From Cytobacillus citreus (GTDB lineage Bacteria > Bacillota > Bacilli > Bacillales > Cytobacillaceae), in contig NZ_JAGYPM010000007.1 of NCBI RefSeq assembly GCF_018343665.1, positions 1 through 64,000 on the forward strand: DNA of 64,000 nt. Reading direction: 5' to 3'. This document shows positions 25,169 to 33,185 of this stretch, in pieces. A program made the translations under genes and the position numbers. The stretch's first letter is position 1. Every line of letters begins with the position of its first letter. The notes below the pieces were generated by a model. It was not told the DNA's origin and ran no database searches. It was given only the letters and a program-made list of their open reading frames with translations.

Positions 25169-26038
25169 ATGAAGTTAAAAGTTTATACATTAAATTCATT
25201 TGCAAAATCCATTGAGGGAGGGAACCCTGCCGGAGTGGTACTTAGCGCTGATTATCTATCAGATGAGGACATGAAAAAAATAGCAGGTATCATCGGTTTT
25301 AGTGAGACTGCTTTTGTCATGAAGTCAGACCTTGCTGACTTCAAGGTTAGATTCTTTACACCTAATGAAGAGGTTGATCTTTGTGGCCATGCAACGATAG
25401 CAGCGTTCTATACACTTTCAAGCCAAGGATATATTAAACCAGGAAAATATTCTCAAGAAACAAAGGCTGGAATTTTAAATGTAGAAGTAATGGAAGACCT
25501 ATCAATTATGATGGATCAAAATGCTCCAAGCTATTATGAAATAATAGACAAGGAGGAAATTGCAGATTCCTTAAATATTACTATAGATGAAATGTTGGGG
25601 GATCTACCAGTGCAAATTGTATCTACTGGCCTTAGGGATATACTTGTACCGATTAGAAACTTAGATATCTTAAATTCTATAAAGCCAGATTTTGAAAAAG
25701 TAACAAATATCAGCAGTAAATATAATACCATTGGTTATCATATTTTTACCCTTGAATCACTAAAGGGTTCAAATGCTCACTGTAGAAATTTGGCACCTTT
25801 ATATGGAATTCCAGAAGAATCTGCAACTGGTACATCCAATGGTGCCCTTTCATGTTATCTATATAAATATGGTAAAATCAAACCTGAACATGTTATTAAT
25901 ATATCTGTTGAGCAAGGTTACTCTATGAAAAAACCTTCGGAAATAGTTATAGCGTTAACCACTCAAGGGAAAGAAATTATTGAGGTAAAGGTGGGCGGAA
26001 AAGCATTAAATTTGTCTGAAACAGAGGTTGAAATATAA
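25169..26038 (+). CDS. PhzF family isomerase/epimerase-like protein
   Basis: 289 aa, two-lobed diaminopimelate-epimerase-like fold. The PhzF catalytic glutamate is in IIGFSETAFVM, and the signatures VDLCGHATIAAFYTL and EESATGTSNGALSCYL are present. Usual family length. GGAGGG precedes the ATG. Found with ornithine cyclodeaminase-like genes it probably isomerises an amino-acid-derived intermediate. No phenazine genes are nearby, so a phenazine role is not implied. Confidence 0.9.
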   Translation: MKLKVYTLNSFAKSIEGGNPAGVVLSADYLSDEDMKKIAGIIGFSETAFVMKSDLADFKVRFFTPNEEVDLCGHATIAAFYTLSSQGYIKPGKYSQETKAGILNVEVMEDLSIMMDQNAPSYYEIIDKEEIADSLNITIDEMLGDLPVQIVSTGLRDILVPIRNLDILNSIKPDFEKVTNISSKYNTIGYHIFTLESLKGSNAHCRNLAPLYGIPEESATGTSNGALSCYLYKYGKIKPEHVINISVEQGYSMKKPSEIVIALTTQGKEIIEVKVGGKALNLSETEVEI

Positions 26039-26079
26039 TTGTAGAATATAAATTTCTAATAAATTGAAATAATAAGATA

Positions 26080-26206
26080 GCCGGATTAGGTGTTATGTTA
26101 CATCTAGTATGGCTGTTAATGTTTAATCAAATCGATACTTAAAACCTTAATAAACGATCATAGAAAAAAGCGTGTTTTGTAAAAAAGATTGATCAAAGCA
26201 CGCTCT
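26080..26206 (+). terminator. Two hairpins after the PhzF operon
   Basis: AGCCGGATTAGGTG pairs imperfectly with CATCTAGTATGGCT (26080-26115), and GCGTGTTTTG with AAAGCACGC (26168-26203). One of them presumably ends the operon. Confidence 0.45.
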
Positions 26207-26261
26207 TAATATTTTTAATTGACTCATTCTTTTATAAATAAATTTGATCATTTCCTATCAA

Positions 26262-26345
26262 TGATACTCCACAATCGCGCCCGATTGCTGAATATAGAAA
26301 ATTAGCATTTCTAAAATAGGCGATACCTTTTCAAGCATCGAACCC
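26262..26345. repeat. Array site, type B
   Basis: CTCCACAATCGCGCCC-GATTGCTGAATA, with CACAATCG and CGATTGCTG as almost perfect arms; then hairpin GGCGATACC/AGCATCGAACCC. Confidence 0.65.
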
Positions 26346-26350
26346 ATTAA

Positions 26351-26746
26351 TTAATCAATTTTTCCTTCTCCAGCCAATTGTGTTCCATCAACCAAACCCA
26401 ATTGACCAAAAGTATATATATATTCTGATTGATTCCTCTTTTTAATACCTTGAATATTTACAAAGTATTCATTACCTTCCTCTAACAAATTATATATTCT
26501 TGAGTCCTCAATCATTACCTTATATCGCTCTTTATTTGGACTGTTATCATTCGCATTAGAGCCTATAACCCACATCTTCATATATTTTCCTGGTTCAATA
26601 TGATGTTCTTTCTTATCAATTTCAAAAATCATTGAACTACTTTTATAAGATTTTCCTGCCTCAAAATATAAATAAAATAAAAAACCTGCTATTAAGAATA
26701 AAATAATTAACAAAACTACCCACTTTTTACGAGAATAATTGAACAA
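26351..26746 (-). CDS. Hypothetical membrane-anchored protein
   Basis: 131 aa from TTG 26746 (GGAGGTGG 5 nt upstream); a longer frame to 26779 contains that ribosome binding site. One membrane helix (VVLLIILFLIAGFLFYLYF), then an outside domain of about 100 residues ending QLGLVDGTQLAGEGKID. No family recognised. It is a lone cassette gene. Confidence 0.65.
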   Translation of the reverse strand: MFNYSRKKWVVLLIILFLIAGFLFYLYFEAGKSYKSSSMIFEIDKKEHHIEPGKYMKMWVIGSNANDNSPNKERYKVMIEDSRIYNLLEEGNEYFVNIQGIKKRNQSEYIYTFGQLGLVDGTQLAGEGKID

Positions 26747-26764
26747 AAATCCACCTCCTAATAA

Positions 26765-26858
26765 AAGTTCTTCTTCCACAAAACTGCCCGGTTAGTGCAA
26801 TAATTTCTATAAAAAAGGGCACTTCTCCTTCTTGAAGATAAGTACCCGTTAACGCAAG
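26765..26858. repeat. Array site, paired A cores with hairpin
   Basis: CCACAAAACTGCCCG-GTTAGTGCAATAA, hairpin GGGCACTTCTCC...AGATAAGTACCC, then GTACCC-GTTAACGCAAGAAG. Confidence 0.6.
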
Positions 26859-26870
26859 AAGAACCCTTTT

Positions 26871-27236
26871 TTATTTACTGGCAAACCCTTTCCCAAGAAC
26901 TGTTTTTTTATCCAAACCAACAAAAACTACAAGGTTTCCAGTAGTATCTGTCTCAGTGTTATTAAAAGTAACAGAATAAACTTGGTCTTTGTCATAATTT
27001 ATATCAATTGATGCTTTTATATCATCATTAACAGATACTTGTTTTACAATTGAATCCTTTGGACTTACTGGTATTAAAGCACTTTCTTCATCAGTTAAAC
27101 TATTGAAAGCTACCATCTCAATTAGCATTTGATTCTCGGTCTTGGATGCAGAATAGAAAGAAACTATTCCTATAACCATAAATATTAAAAGTACCCCTAA
27201 AATCCCGAAAATAAGCAGTTTAATTGATTTCTTCAT
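26871..27236 (-). CDS. Hypothetical single-pass membrane protein
   Basis: 121 aa from ATG 27236 with GGGAGGAG 4 nt upstream. N-terminal membrane helix (LLIFGILGVLLIFMVIGIVS), then an exported domain (KDSIVKQVSVNDDIKASIDI, QVYSVTFNNTETDTTGNLVV) predicted to be beta-rich. I do not recognise the family. The start region overlaps the end of the chimeric open frame of the PepV remnant, so the gene lies in an old cassette junction. Confidence 0.65.
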   Translation of the reverse strand: MKKSIKLLIFGILGVLLIFMVIGIVSFYSASKTENQMLIEMVAFNSLTDEESALIPVSPKDSIVKQVSVNDDIKASIDINYDKDQVYSVTFNNTETDTTGNLVVFVGLDKKTVLGKGFASK

Positions 27237-27287
27237 AATTCTCCTCCCTTGTATCAAAAGGCTTCCATAAGAATTTCCCATAAAAAT

Positions 27288-27330
27288 TTAATAACCTTGT
27301 TAGATAATCCTGCTCCGATAGTTCAATACC
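27288..27330. repeat. Array core, type A
   Basis: CCTTGTTAGATAATCCTGCTCC-GATAGTTCAATACC, about 55 bp upstream of the gene at 26871-27236. Confidence 0.55.
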
Positions 27331-27393
27331 TTCCGTTTTCATTTCTACAATCAAGGCAAAAATTCCTCCAATACGAAAAGGAGGAGATTTTTT

Positions 27394-27582
27394 GTGGTGA
27401 GAGCTATCTACCTTACCAGGGAAAAGCGCACCGTAAGCCACTGCATTTTTCATTAACGCTGTATATGTTCCCCCGCCCGATGTTAAAAGTGTGGGTTCAT
27501 CCCCTGTAATCGATTGATAAGCCGTTTGTAGTGTTTTAATCATTGGATGATCGGCAGGGATATTTATAAGGACGTTGTTCAA
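27394..27582 (-). pseudogene. PepV (M20 dipeptidase) C-terminal fragment, copy 1
   Basis: Encodes NIPADHPMIKTLQTAYQSIT...LLTSGGGTYTALMKNAVAYGAL...GKVDSSH, the substrate-binding end of PepV-like M20 dipeptidases (normally about 470 aa). The 5' end of the fragment abuts the core TTCAATTATATGGACC-GATTACTG; the 3' end is replaced by unrelated sequence after GKVDSSH. About 88 % identical to the fragment at 50981-51256. Not functional. Confidence 0.85.
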
Positions 27583-27642
27583 TTATATGGACCGATTACT
27601 GAAAAAGGCACAATTCCTCTTCAAGAATTGCGCCCTTTAATG
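27575..27642. repeat. Array site, type B with hairpin
   Basis: TTCAATTATATGGACC-GATTACTG, hairpin GGCACAATTCC/GAATTGCGCCC, TTTAATGGAATA. Shares most of its length with 2490-2535. Confidence 0.6.
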
Positions 27643-27685
27643 GAATATCCATCTATCAAAAAAACTATATTAATTACTTTTTGAA

Positions 27686-28171
27686 TTATTTATTCGAATG
27701 AGAGATAAGACCCCGGCCAATAAAGTTTGCAGACACAGGCTTTTTCCCTACTTCCCTTGCCCAGATTGATAATTGTCCTATATGGTGAATTTCGTGTGCA
27801 ATAACATGTCGTATTACCTCACCCCAAGTGTCAGTTACAATTCTTCCATCTGGTAGTGTATCGTAAAATAGTTGATTTTCCATACGATCATCCCAGTTGT
27901 TCACAAAATTCTCTACTTCCGAACGAAATTCAGAATCCAATTTTCGAACCTGTTTCAGGCTTTTATAATCATCAAAACTCCCTTCAAAGTCAGTTTTACC
28001 TTGTAAAAGACGTACCCAGCTCCATTCTACATCAACAATATGGAAGAGTGTATGTAGTATACTGCCTACTCCGCCGGTTCTGGTTTGTAAAAGCTCCTCT
28101 TCACTTAACTCTTCGCACCACCGATACCATTCTTCTCTGACCATCCAGTTATATCGAAAAAATGTTTTCAA
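27686..28171 (-). CDS. DinB/YfiT superfamily protein, paralogue
   Basis: 161 aa, same length and mostly identical to the product of 3189-3674. Metal-site histidines are in HTLFHIVDVEWSW and HEIHHIGQLSIWARE. TTG 28171 start with GGGGAGGG upstream. The 3' and upstream non-coding sequences differ between the copies more than the coding parts, so the duplication is older than that of the GNAT cassette. Role probably thiol transfer or detoxification; substrate unknown. Confidence 0.88.
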   Translation of the reverse strand: MKTFFRYNWMVREEWYRWCEELSEEELLQTRTGGVGSILHTLFHIVDVEWSWVRLLQGKTDFEGSFDDYKSLKQVRKLDSEFRSEVENFVNNWDDRMENQLFYDTLPDGRIVTDTWGEVIRHVIAHEIHHIGQLSIWAREVGKKPVSANFIGRGLISHSNK

Positions 28172-28249
28172 TGAAAGCCCTCCCCTATTTAGAAAATAAG
28201 TTAAATGATTTATTTTGAGAATAAAACAAAACTGAGTCCAGTATTACTT

Positions 28250-28462
28250 ATTCAACTAATCCTGTTTATTTTCCTTCTTAAACCCGCTATCGTTAGTTGA
28301 AATAAAATCACTCACAAACTTTACACTGACCATATTGTTTTAATATTCTTATTCAATTAAATGGCCCGATTGTTGAATAGTGGAAAACGAGAAAAGTTGC
28401 AAAAATACACCTTATTTATTGTACTGAAGCACACGTTAGTTTAAGTACAACCCTTCACAATC
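28250..28462. repeat. Array sites before GNAT copy 2
   Basis: CTTAAACCCGCTATC-GTTAGTTGAAATAA with CTCACAAAC; TTCAATTAAATGGCCC-GATTGTTGAATAG; TGTACTGAAGCACAC-GTTAGTTTAAGTAC with TTCACAATC. The last two belong to the duplicated unit. Confidence 0.65.
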
Positions 28463-29240
28463 TGTTGATAGTTAAACACAATTAAGCATCTTCCCAATAG
28501 AATTATTTAATAAAGAAGAGGTAAGACAATCAGTATTTTTTCTCTAATAAATATATTAATCTTTCTTTTACTGACTCCCATTCACTATCGATAATACTGT
28601 AAAATATATTGTCGTGAATGGTACCGTCTGCCTTTACCCTATGTTTACGAAAAGTTCCCTCTTTTGTTGCCCCTATTCGTTCAACTGCTTTTTGAGAACG
28701 TAAGTTTTGTCCACTAACTGAAAATTGAACGCGAATTACTTTTAATTCTTCAAAACAATACTTAAGTAATAAAGATTTACATTCTGTGTTTACCTTTGTT
28801 TTCCAAACTTCTGGAGAAAGCCAGGTCCAACCTATTTCCACATTACGATTTACTTTATCAATATCGCCAATACGAGTTGTACCTATTACTTGCCCTGTCA
28901 GTTTATCCTTAACAATAAAAGATATTTGTTTACCGTCCTTTTTATTGTTAACAGCTATCATTATTATTTGTTCTAAATCCTCCACTGTGTTAACTTCTCG
29001 CCAGGTATATTTCCATACGTCAGGACTTTTTAAAGCTTCAAATAATAGTTCCTTATACTTCATCTCGAGAGGAATAAGAGAAATTGTATTTCCTTCTAGA
29101 GATATATCTGTTTCAATTATCATAGAAATAATGTCTCCCTTTTTAAGTAAATAGTAAAATAGCTTTTGTACCTATTAATTCCATACGAAAAAGGATTACT
29201 CCTCCTTGAAAGTTCTAATTCTTCTTAAACTATACTGCCC
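28359..29240. repeat. Duplicated cassette, copy 2 (882 bp)
   Basis: Partner of 13093-13974, exactly 15,266 bp to the right with no insertion or deletion and only a few substitutions. It is followed by GTTAGTGACATAAGG, a normal core right half, whereas copy 1 is followed by TTTACTTC. Confidence 0.9.
28530..29123 (-). CDS. GNAT N-acetyltransferase (RimJ/L-like), copy 2
   Basis: The 197-aa product is identical to that of 13264-13857. The two genes differ at very few bases, so the duplication is recent or kept alike by conversion. Because both copies carry the same upstream region and array cores, both are probably expressed alike. Confidence 0.92.
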   Translation of the reverse strand: MIIETDISLEGNTISLIPLEMKYKELLFEALKSPDVWKYTWREVNTVEDLEQIIMIAVNNKKDGKQISFIVKDKLTGQVIGTTRIGDIDKVNRNVEIGWTWLSPEVWKTKVNTECKSLLLKYCFEELKVIRVQFSVSGQNLRSQKAVERIGATKEGTFRKHRVKADGTIHDNIFYSIIDSEWESVKERLIYLLEKKY

Positions 29241-29291
29241 GTTAGTGACATAAGGATTTTTAAACAACATTATTATTTTTTAATGACTTTA

Positions 29292-29324
29292 TTGTAAATT
29301 AAACAACTTTATTATCTCTGTACA
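29292..29324. repeat. 33-bp direct repeat, left copy
   Basis: TTGTAAATTAAACAACTTTA and 13 more bases, matching 30050-30082 at all but two positions. The pair brackets the DinB-like gene at 29435-29944. Confidence 0.7.
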
Positions 29325-29377
29325 GTAGCGTCAGGAAAATGCATATTTACAACCTTAAGGAAGTTTCAATATTAAAA

Positions 29378-29417
29378 AAACTAATTTCTCAGCATTAAAT
29401 GAGAAATTAGGTTTTTT
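29378..29417. terminator. Hairpin after the DinB-like gene
   Basis: AAACTAATTTCTC pairs with GAGAAATTAGGTTT; A/T tracts on both sides. It is the likely end of the minus-strand transcript from 29944. Confidence 0.6.
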
Positions 29418-29434
29418 AATTAATAGAAAAAGAC

Positions 29435-29944
29435 TTATAAGTATTTATCACTAATCACTTTCATATGGTGTAACTCGTGCCCGACAATGCCATATGCAAG
29501 GGTACCTACCGAAACTGGGCTGTTCATTACAGTTCCATTACGATCCCATGCTACATCATCAATGGTTGAAATAAGACTTATCGTGTTGGAGCGTACCGTG
29601 TCTAAACCAGCTAGTAGCTGCTCCCAGGATAATTTGTTGAAGTTTGCTGCAGAAACGTATTGATCCTGATCCATTGCTGGGAGTGGCGCACTTTCATTTC
29701 GTGCAATGGCAAGCATTCGATACGACATCACACGTTCAGAGTCGGTCATATGCCCAATCACTTCTTTTAAAGTCCATTTCCCTGGTGCGTACGCCTTCCT
29801 TGCTGACTCCTCTGATATGCTGCTCAAGAGGGTAATGGTCTTGGTTCGTTGCTTACTAAGTATTTCTTCAATATCTCCATCTGGCACAAGACTAACATAC
29901 CTAGCATGCTCTGGATTTTCAATAGATAATGGTCTTGGACGCAC
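29435..29944 (-). CDS. DinB superfamily protein (YfiT-like)
   Basis: 169 aa, distinct from the 161-aa pair. The YAPGKWTLKEVIGHMTDSE block with its His, and VGHELHHMKVI near the end, give the metal-binding histidine triad of DinB/YfiT proteins, many of which are bacillithiol-dependent transferases or metal hydrolases. GTG 29944 is favoured as start, 8 nt after AGGAGG; an ATG at 29959 contains that site. It is enclosed by 33-bp direct repeats. Confidence 0.87.
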   Translation of the reverse strand: MRPRPLSIENPEHARYVSLVPDGDIEEILSKQRTKTITLLSSISEESARKAYAPGKWTLKEVIGHMTDSERVMSYRMLAIARNESAPLPAMDQDQYVSAANFNKLSWEQLLAGLDTVRSNTISLISTIDDVAWDRNGTVMNSPVSVGTLAYGIVGHELHHMKVISDKYL

Positions 29945-30049
29945 AAGAATCCTCCTCATCGGAATAGTTAATTATGGTTCTATACTAAAATTCGACTGTC
30001 AAGAAGATATTTCCTTTATTTGATATTTAATTTTATTACCGCAAAATAA

Positions 30050-30082
30050 TTGCAAATTAAACAACTTTATTACCTCTGTACA
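30050..30082. repeat. 33-bp direct repeat, right copy
   Basis: Partner of 29292-29324; 758 bp apart. Confidence 0.7.
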
Positions 30083-30135
30083 ACTGATTTATGCAGTTAA
30101 CATAATACACATAATAATGGATTAATTCACTTTTT

Positions 30136-30225
30136 ATTCCACTAACCTGCTCCGTTAGTTTAACAAGAAAAAGCTGCCTAGTTTGGCAGCTGGATTTCAA
30201 CTCAAGCACCCGTTAGTGAAAAGTT
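30136..30225. repeat. Array site, paired A cores with hairpin
   Basis: CCACTAACCTGCTCC-GTTAGTTTAACAAG, hairpin AAGCTGCC-TAGTTT-GGCAGCT, then TTCAACTCAAGCACCC-GTTAGTG. A clear example of core-hairpin-core. Confidence 0.7.
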
Positions 30226-30244
30226 GCAATTAATAAATTTCTTT

Positions 30245-30574
30245 TCATTTTACTTTAGTAAAAAAGAAACCTGTCCCATTTTCTTGTGGAACAAACCCTT
30301 GTTGAGCTGAACTATTTTCCACCATATTTTGCTCTTCTACTGATATAGTTGTGGTAACATCTTTTCCTTTAGCTACATTACCTTCTCTACGATTTTGCTC
30401 TTCTACTGATATAACTCTGTATTGATCTCCATTATTAGTGGCTGTTTGTTCATCTTTTACTTTTGATTGTTCAGTTTGTGCAAATACCTTTGTACTTTGC
30501 AAGTCTTTCGCAAAACCGATTGATAATGCTAAAGCTCCTGCAAAACCAATGGTTAAAACTAATTTCCCTTTCAT
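30245..30574 (-). CDS. Small secreted protein with internal repeats
   Basis: 109 aa from ATG 30574 with AGGAGG 7 nt upstream. Signal peptide (KGKLVLTIGFAGALALSIGF) with a cleavage site near VFAQT, then a hydrophilic body with the heptad ISVEEQN occurring at two places (VISVEEQNRREGN, TISVEEQNMVENS). No cysteine. No family recognised. Confidence 0.65.
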   Translation of the reverse strand: MKGKLVLTIGFAGALALSIGFAKDLQSTKVFAQTEQSKVKDEQTATNNGDQYRVISVEEQNRREGNVAKGKDVTTTISVEEQNMVENSSAQQGFVPQENGTGFFFTKVK

Positions 30575-30654
30575 ATAAAAACCTCCTAATAGTTTCGTGC
30601 TTGTACTAATAACATATTTTACCACAACTCAAACTATGTTACTTTAAAATTTAT

Positions 30655-30736
30655 CTCTTCAACTAAACTGCACGTTACTTCAATAAGAAAAGCTGCCGAA
30701 AATGACAGCTGATCTTTAACTCTTGCCCCCGTTAGT
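30655..30736. repeat. Array site, paired A cores with hairpin
   Basis: TTCAACTAAACTGCAC-GTTACTTCAATAAG, hairpin AGCTGCC/GACAGCT, TTTAACTCTTGCCCCC-GTTAG. The GTTAG provides the complement of the TAA stop of the next gene (stop at 30732-30734), so core and coding end overlap. Confidence 0.7.
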
Positions 30737-31133
30737 TTAAAATCTCACTTAATTCTTCCCTTGAATTCTTGTTCTTAATTTTATATACACCATCCCTTTT
30801 ATCACTTTCAAACAAGTCAAAATTACGACCGAAATTTTTCCAAATCCTAATGACTTCAGTAGTTCCATCTTCATACATTAAAATTAATTTATAGTTTTCG
30901 TGATAATCCTTCTTATATGCAATCTTTTGGTGTTTTCCCTTGTTTAATATCTTGGTTATTTGCTTGATTCTATCATTGTCATCAATTATTATTACTTCGC
31001 CAAAACTGCCATTAGTATGATTATATTTTTGGTATTCCACCTTAGCGATATTTGAAAAGTCATTTTTAAAAATAAAAACAATTACAAAGAAAATAATGAT
31101 TACCAAAATCTCAACTCTTATAACCTTTTTCAA
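30732..31133 (-). CDS. Hypothetical single-pass membrane protein
   Basis: 133 aa: N-terminal membrane helix (VEILVIIIFFVIVFIFK), then an exported domain (FGEVIIIDDNDRIKQITKIL, HENYKLILMYEDGTTEVIRI). TTG start after GGGGGG. It resembles small Bacillus exported proteins of unknown role. The stop codon is formed by the array core. A decayed copy lies at 14750-15031, so this cassette was also duplicated. Confidence 0.7.
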   Translation of the reverse strand: MKKVIRVEILVIIIFFVIVFIFKNDFSNIAKVEYQKYNHTNGSFGEVIIIDDNDRIKQITKILNKGKHQKIAYKKDYHENYKLILMYEDGTTEVIRIWKNFGRNFDLFESDKRDGVYKIKNKNSREELSEILN

Positions 31134-31194
31134 TCACATCCCCCCCTCTATACAAGACGTTTGTGTATTTAATTTATCTCAACAATTTCAACAA

Positions 31195-31420
31195 TTTGTT
31201 CCTCAACTATTCTGCGTTTAAGTAAAACACTTTACATATCTTCATCAATCAATATTCTTACTTTACTGTTTCCCTCACAATCTGGGTTTTTTACATAAAA
31301 AAAGAGCATAATTCTTGCTGCAGAATTTCTCCCTTAATGGAATAGCTAAGATGTAGCCTCTAGCTGTAAAATCAATTAATGTTTTTCAACTAACGGGCAC
31401 TTATATATAGTATTCGTTCC
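31195..31420. repeat. Compound array site
   Basis: CTCAACTATTCTGC-GTTTAAGTAAAAC, then CTCACAATCTGG with the hairpin GCATAATTCTTGC/GCAGAATT (shared with 16255-16290), then TTCAACTAACGGGCAC. Cores here are decayed. Confidence 0.5.
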
Positions 31421-31592
31421 AAAACAATGATATGGTGCACCCATTATCATTGTTTCCATGTAACCATAGATAAGTGTTTAAGAACTTGAAGTGGAGCCTC
31501 TGTGGGTATGATTTGTCATGAAGTCTGAAGCCGTTGTTTCATCAGGCATCCAAGCCTATCATATCCACCTCTCCACGTAAAGTCCTATGGTT
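31421..31592. ncRNA. Highly structured non-coding block
   Basis: AACAATGATA/TATCATTGTT forms a hairpin (31423-31454). Then nested pairs: AACCATAG (31462-31469) with CTATGGTT (31585-31592), GTGGAG (31491-31496) with CTCCAC (31571-31576), TGGGTATGAT with ATCATATCCA (31558-31567), and an inner TCATGAAG...TTTCATCAGGC. No open frame. It could be an RNA end of a lost mobile element (for example IS110-type bridge RNA region) or an independent RNA; I cannot decide. Confidence 0.4.
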
Positions 31593-31692
31593 GTTAACGT
31601 TAAAAACTATATTTACTTACTATATATAATGCTTCTACAAAGAAACAAATTTGGCATTTTTCATATCTTTACTTACGTTGAATACGGTGGAA

Positions 31693-31735
31693 AATCATAC
31701 TACATATAAGCACCCAATTGTTGAATAAGAAATTA
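31693..31735. repeat. Array core, type B
   Basis: ACATATAAGCACCC-AATTGTTGAATAAG, right at the stop codon of the lipoprotein gene. Confidence 0.55.
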
Positions 31736-32263
31736 GCTTTCTTCAACATTTACAATAATTTCACCAAATAATTTATCACCAAAATAAACGTTTAGCTTCC
31801 ATAATCCTTCTGTCGGAAATTCCATATTTGATGGAACGTGCGTATCAGCTCCATTATTAGGACTCATTCCACCTTCTGGATACTCCCAAACTTTTTCACT
31901 ATTAGACGTTCCCGCATTTCTAATAAGGACTTTGTGTTCTTCTCCTTTTTCGTTAATGCCAACAACTTTTAACTTTCCATTGAATTCTTCTTTTTCTCCC
32001 CAAAAATGCCACATATATTTATTACCTTTTCCTGCAATAATTGGTTGAGCTTCTGCTTCTCCCTCTTTACCAGAGCCAATTAAAAATCCAATTCTTCCTT
32101 CCTCTCCAACCAAAACATATTCTCCTTTTGTTCCATCTCCAAATGTAACAGGAATATTAAAAGTTGGACTTACTTCCCAATTCTCTTTTTTTACTGTTTC
32201 TGTTTTTTCTGAACAACCTACTAGCATTCCTATTAAAAACAAACATAATATAATTTTTTTCAT
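31733..32263 (-). CDS. Lipoprotein of unknown function
   Basis: 176 aa. Signal peptide with lipobox (LIGMLVGC), then a beta-rich outside domain of about 150 residues (VTFGDGTKGEYVLVGEEGRI, NMEFPTEGLWKLNVYFGDKL). The end resembles Ig-like exported domains seen in Bacillus lipoproteins. AGGAGG precedes the ATG. Single cassette gene. Confidence 0.75.
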   Translation of the reverse strand: MKKIILCLFLIGMLVGCSEKTETVKKENWEVSPTFNIPVTFGDGTKGEYVLVGEEGRIGFLIGSGKEGEAEAQPIIAGKGNKYMWHFWGEKEEFNGKLKVVGINEKGEEHKVLIRNAGTSNSEKVWEYPEGGMSPNNGADTHVPSNMEFPTEGLWKLNVYFGDKLFGEIIVNVEES

Positions 32264-32344
32264 AATAACCTCCTCATATATCGGACGAAAAACACACCAT
32301 TTGGTTTCGTAATATTCAGATTATTTTAAATGTAAGATACCCCT

Positions 32345-32560
32345 TCTTTTACTTATCTGCCATCGTTACTTTAAGTTCATAAGTTCATATTTTCACAATC
32401 TTCCTTAAAATTTAACATATAGATCTAATTTTCTTTAAAGGACATGTGCTACAATCTCACCCTAAAAAGGAAAACGAGCGCTCATCCTTGTTCCAGGATT
32501 GCGCCCTTTTGTGGAAGATCATATGTACCTTTCTTGTAGACTAACGCACCCTTTAGTACA
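32345..32560. repeat. Compound array site
   Basis: TTACTTATCTGCCATC-GTTACTTTAAGTTC with TTCACAATC; CTACAATCTCACCC with hairpin GAGCGCTCATCC/GGATTGCGCCC; GTAGACTAACGCACCC-TTTAGTACAAG. About 180 bp to the next gene (32744) shows nothing else. Confidence 0.55.
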
Positions 32561-32743
32561 AGAAGGCCCTATATTTGAAATTTCTTTATAAGTTCTGTCT
32601 TAGCTTTGAATACCCCAAAGACTTTTATAGATTTATATTGTTTTATTTGCTATTTCTACATCTATATCATCGGAAAAGACTAACATTATGAAAGATAATT
32701 TATTTCAGATAATGAAATCGCTTTGACTATTGTGAGGGGATAA

Positions 32744-33016
32744 CTAATTTCCACCATCATCCCCTCCACCACCGCTATCTCCGTCGTCAAAACCGTCGCT
32801 GTCTCCATCATTATCGCCATCGTCGAAAAAATCATTTATAGAATCAATTATGCCTTTTTTCTGACTTTCATCATCATTCAGATGATGAGCATTTATAAAA
32901 CTCTCAAACGTAAATACTTGTATAGCCTGTTGTTTGTGTCTTGAAATTAAGTAAATACAGATAATTATAATAACAATTACAAGCAATACGATAGACAGAA
33001 TCACAATCTTATTCAA
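32744..33016 (-). CDS. Small membrane protein with acidic GD-rich tail
   Basis: 90 aa from TTG 33016 (GGGGGG 6 nt upstream). N-terminal membrane helix (VILSIVLLVIVIIIICIYLI), basic stop-transfer (SRHKQQ), then a tail made of D/G repeats (DGDNDGDSDGFDDGDSGGGG). Such tails occur in small Bacillus TPM/YqfT-like proteins but no family can be assigned. Confidence 0.6.
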   Translation of the reverse strand: MNKIVILSIVLLVIVIIIICIYLISRHKQQAIQVFTFESFINAHHLNDDESQKKGIIDSINDFFDDGDNDGDSDGFDDGDSGGGGDDGGN

Positions 33017-33101
33017 AACTATCCCCCCATACTTGTCCATTCATAATATATATATGACTTATCGTGTTTTAAATTACATATTTTAACAAGCTTAAAAATA
33101 G

Positions 33102-33134
33102 AAAACGCTGTTGAAGTTAAATCAACAGCGTTTT
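33102..33134. terminator. Strong bidirectional hairpin
   Basis: AAAACGCTGTTGA and TCAACAGCGTTTT form a perfect 13-bp stem around a 7-nt loop. Confidence 0.75.
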
Positions 33135-33185
33135 CCTATGTGATTTTGATTGTGAATTGATACTAAATTAGGGGAGTGAAACAAC

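Noticed and set aside
27220-27582. A 120-aa protein combining PepV and other sequence
   Set aside because: It is a chimeric frame across a junction of a PepV stub, an array core and foreign DNA, not a conserved protein.
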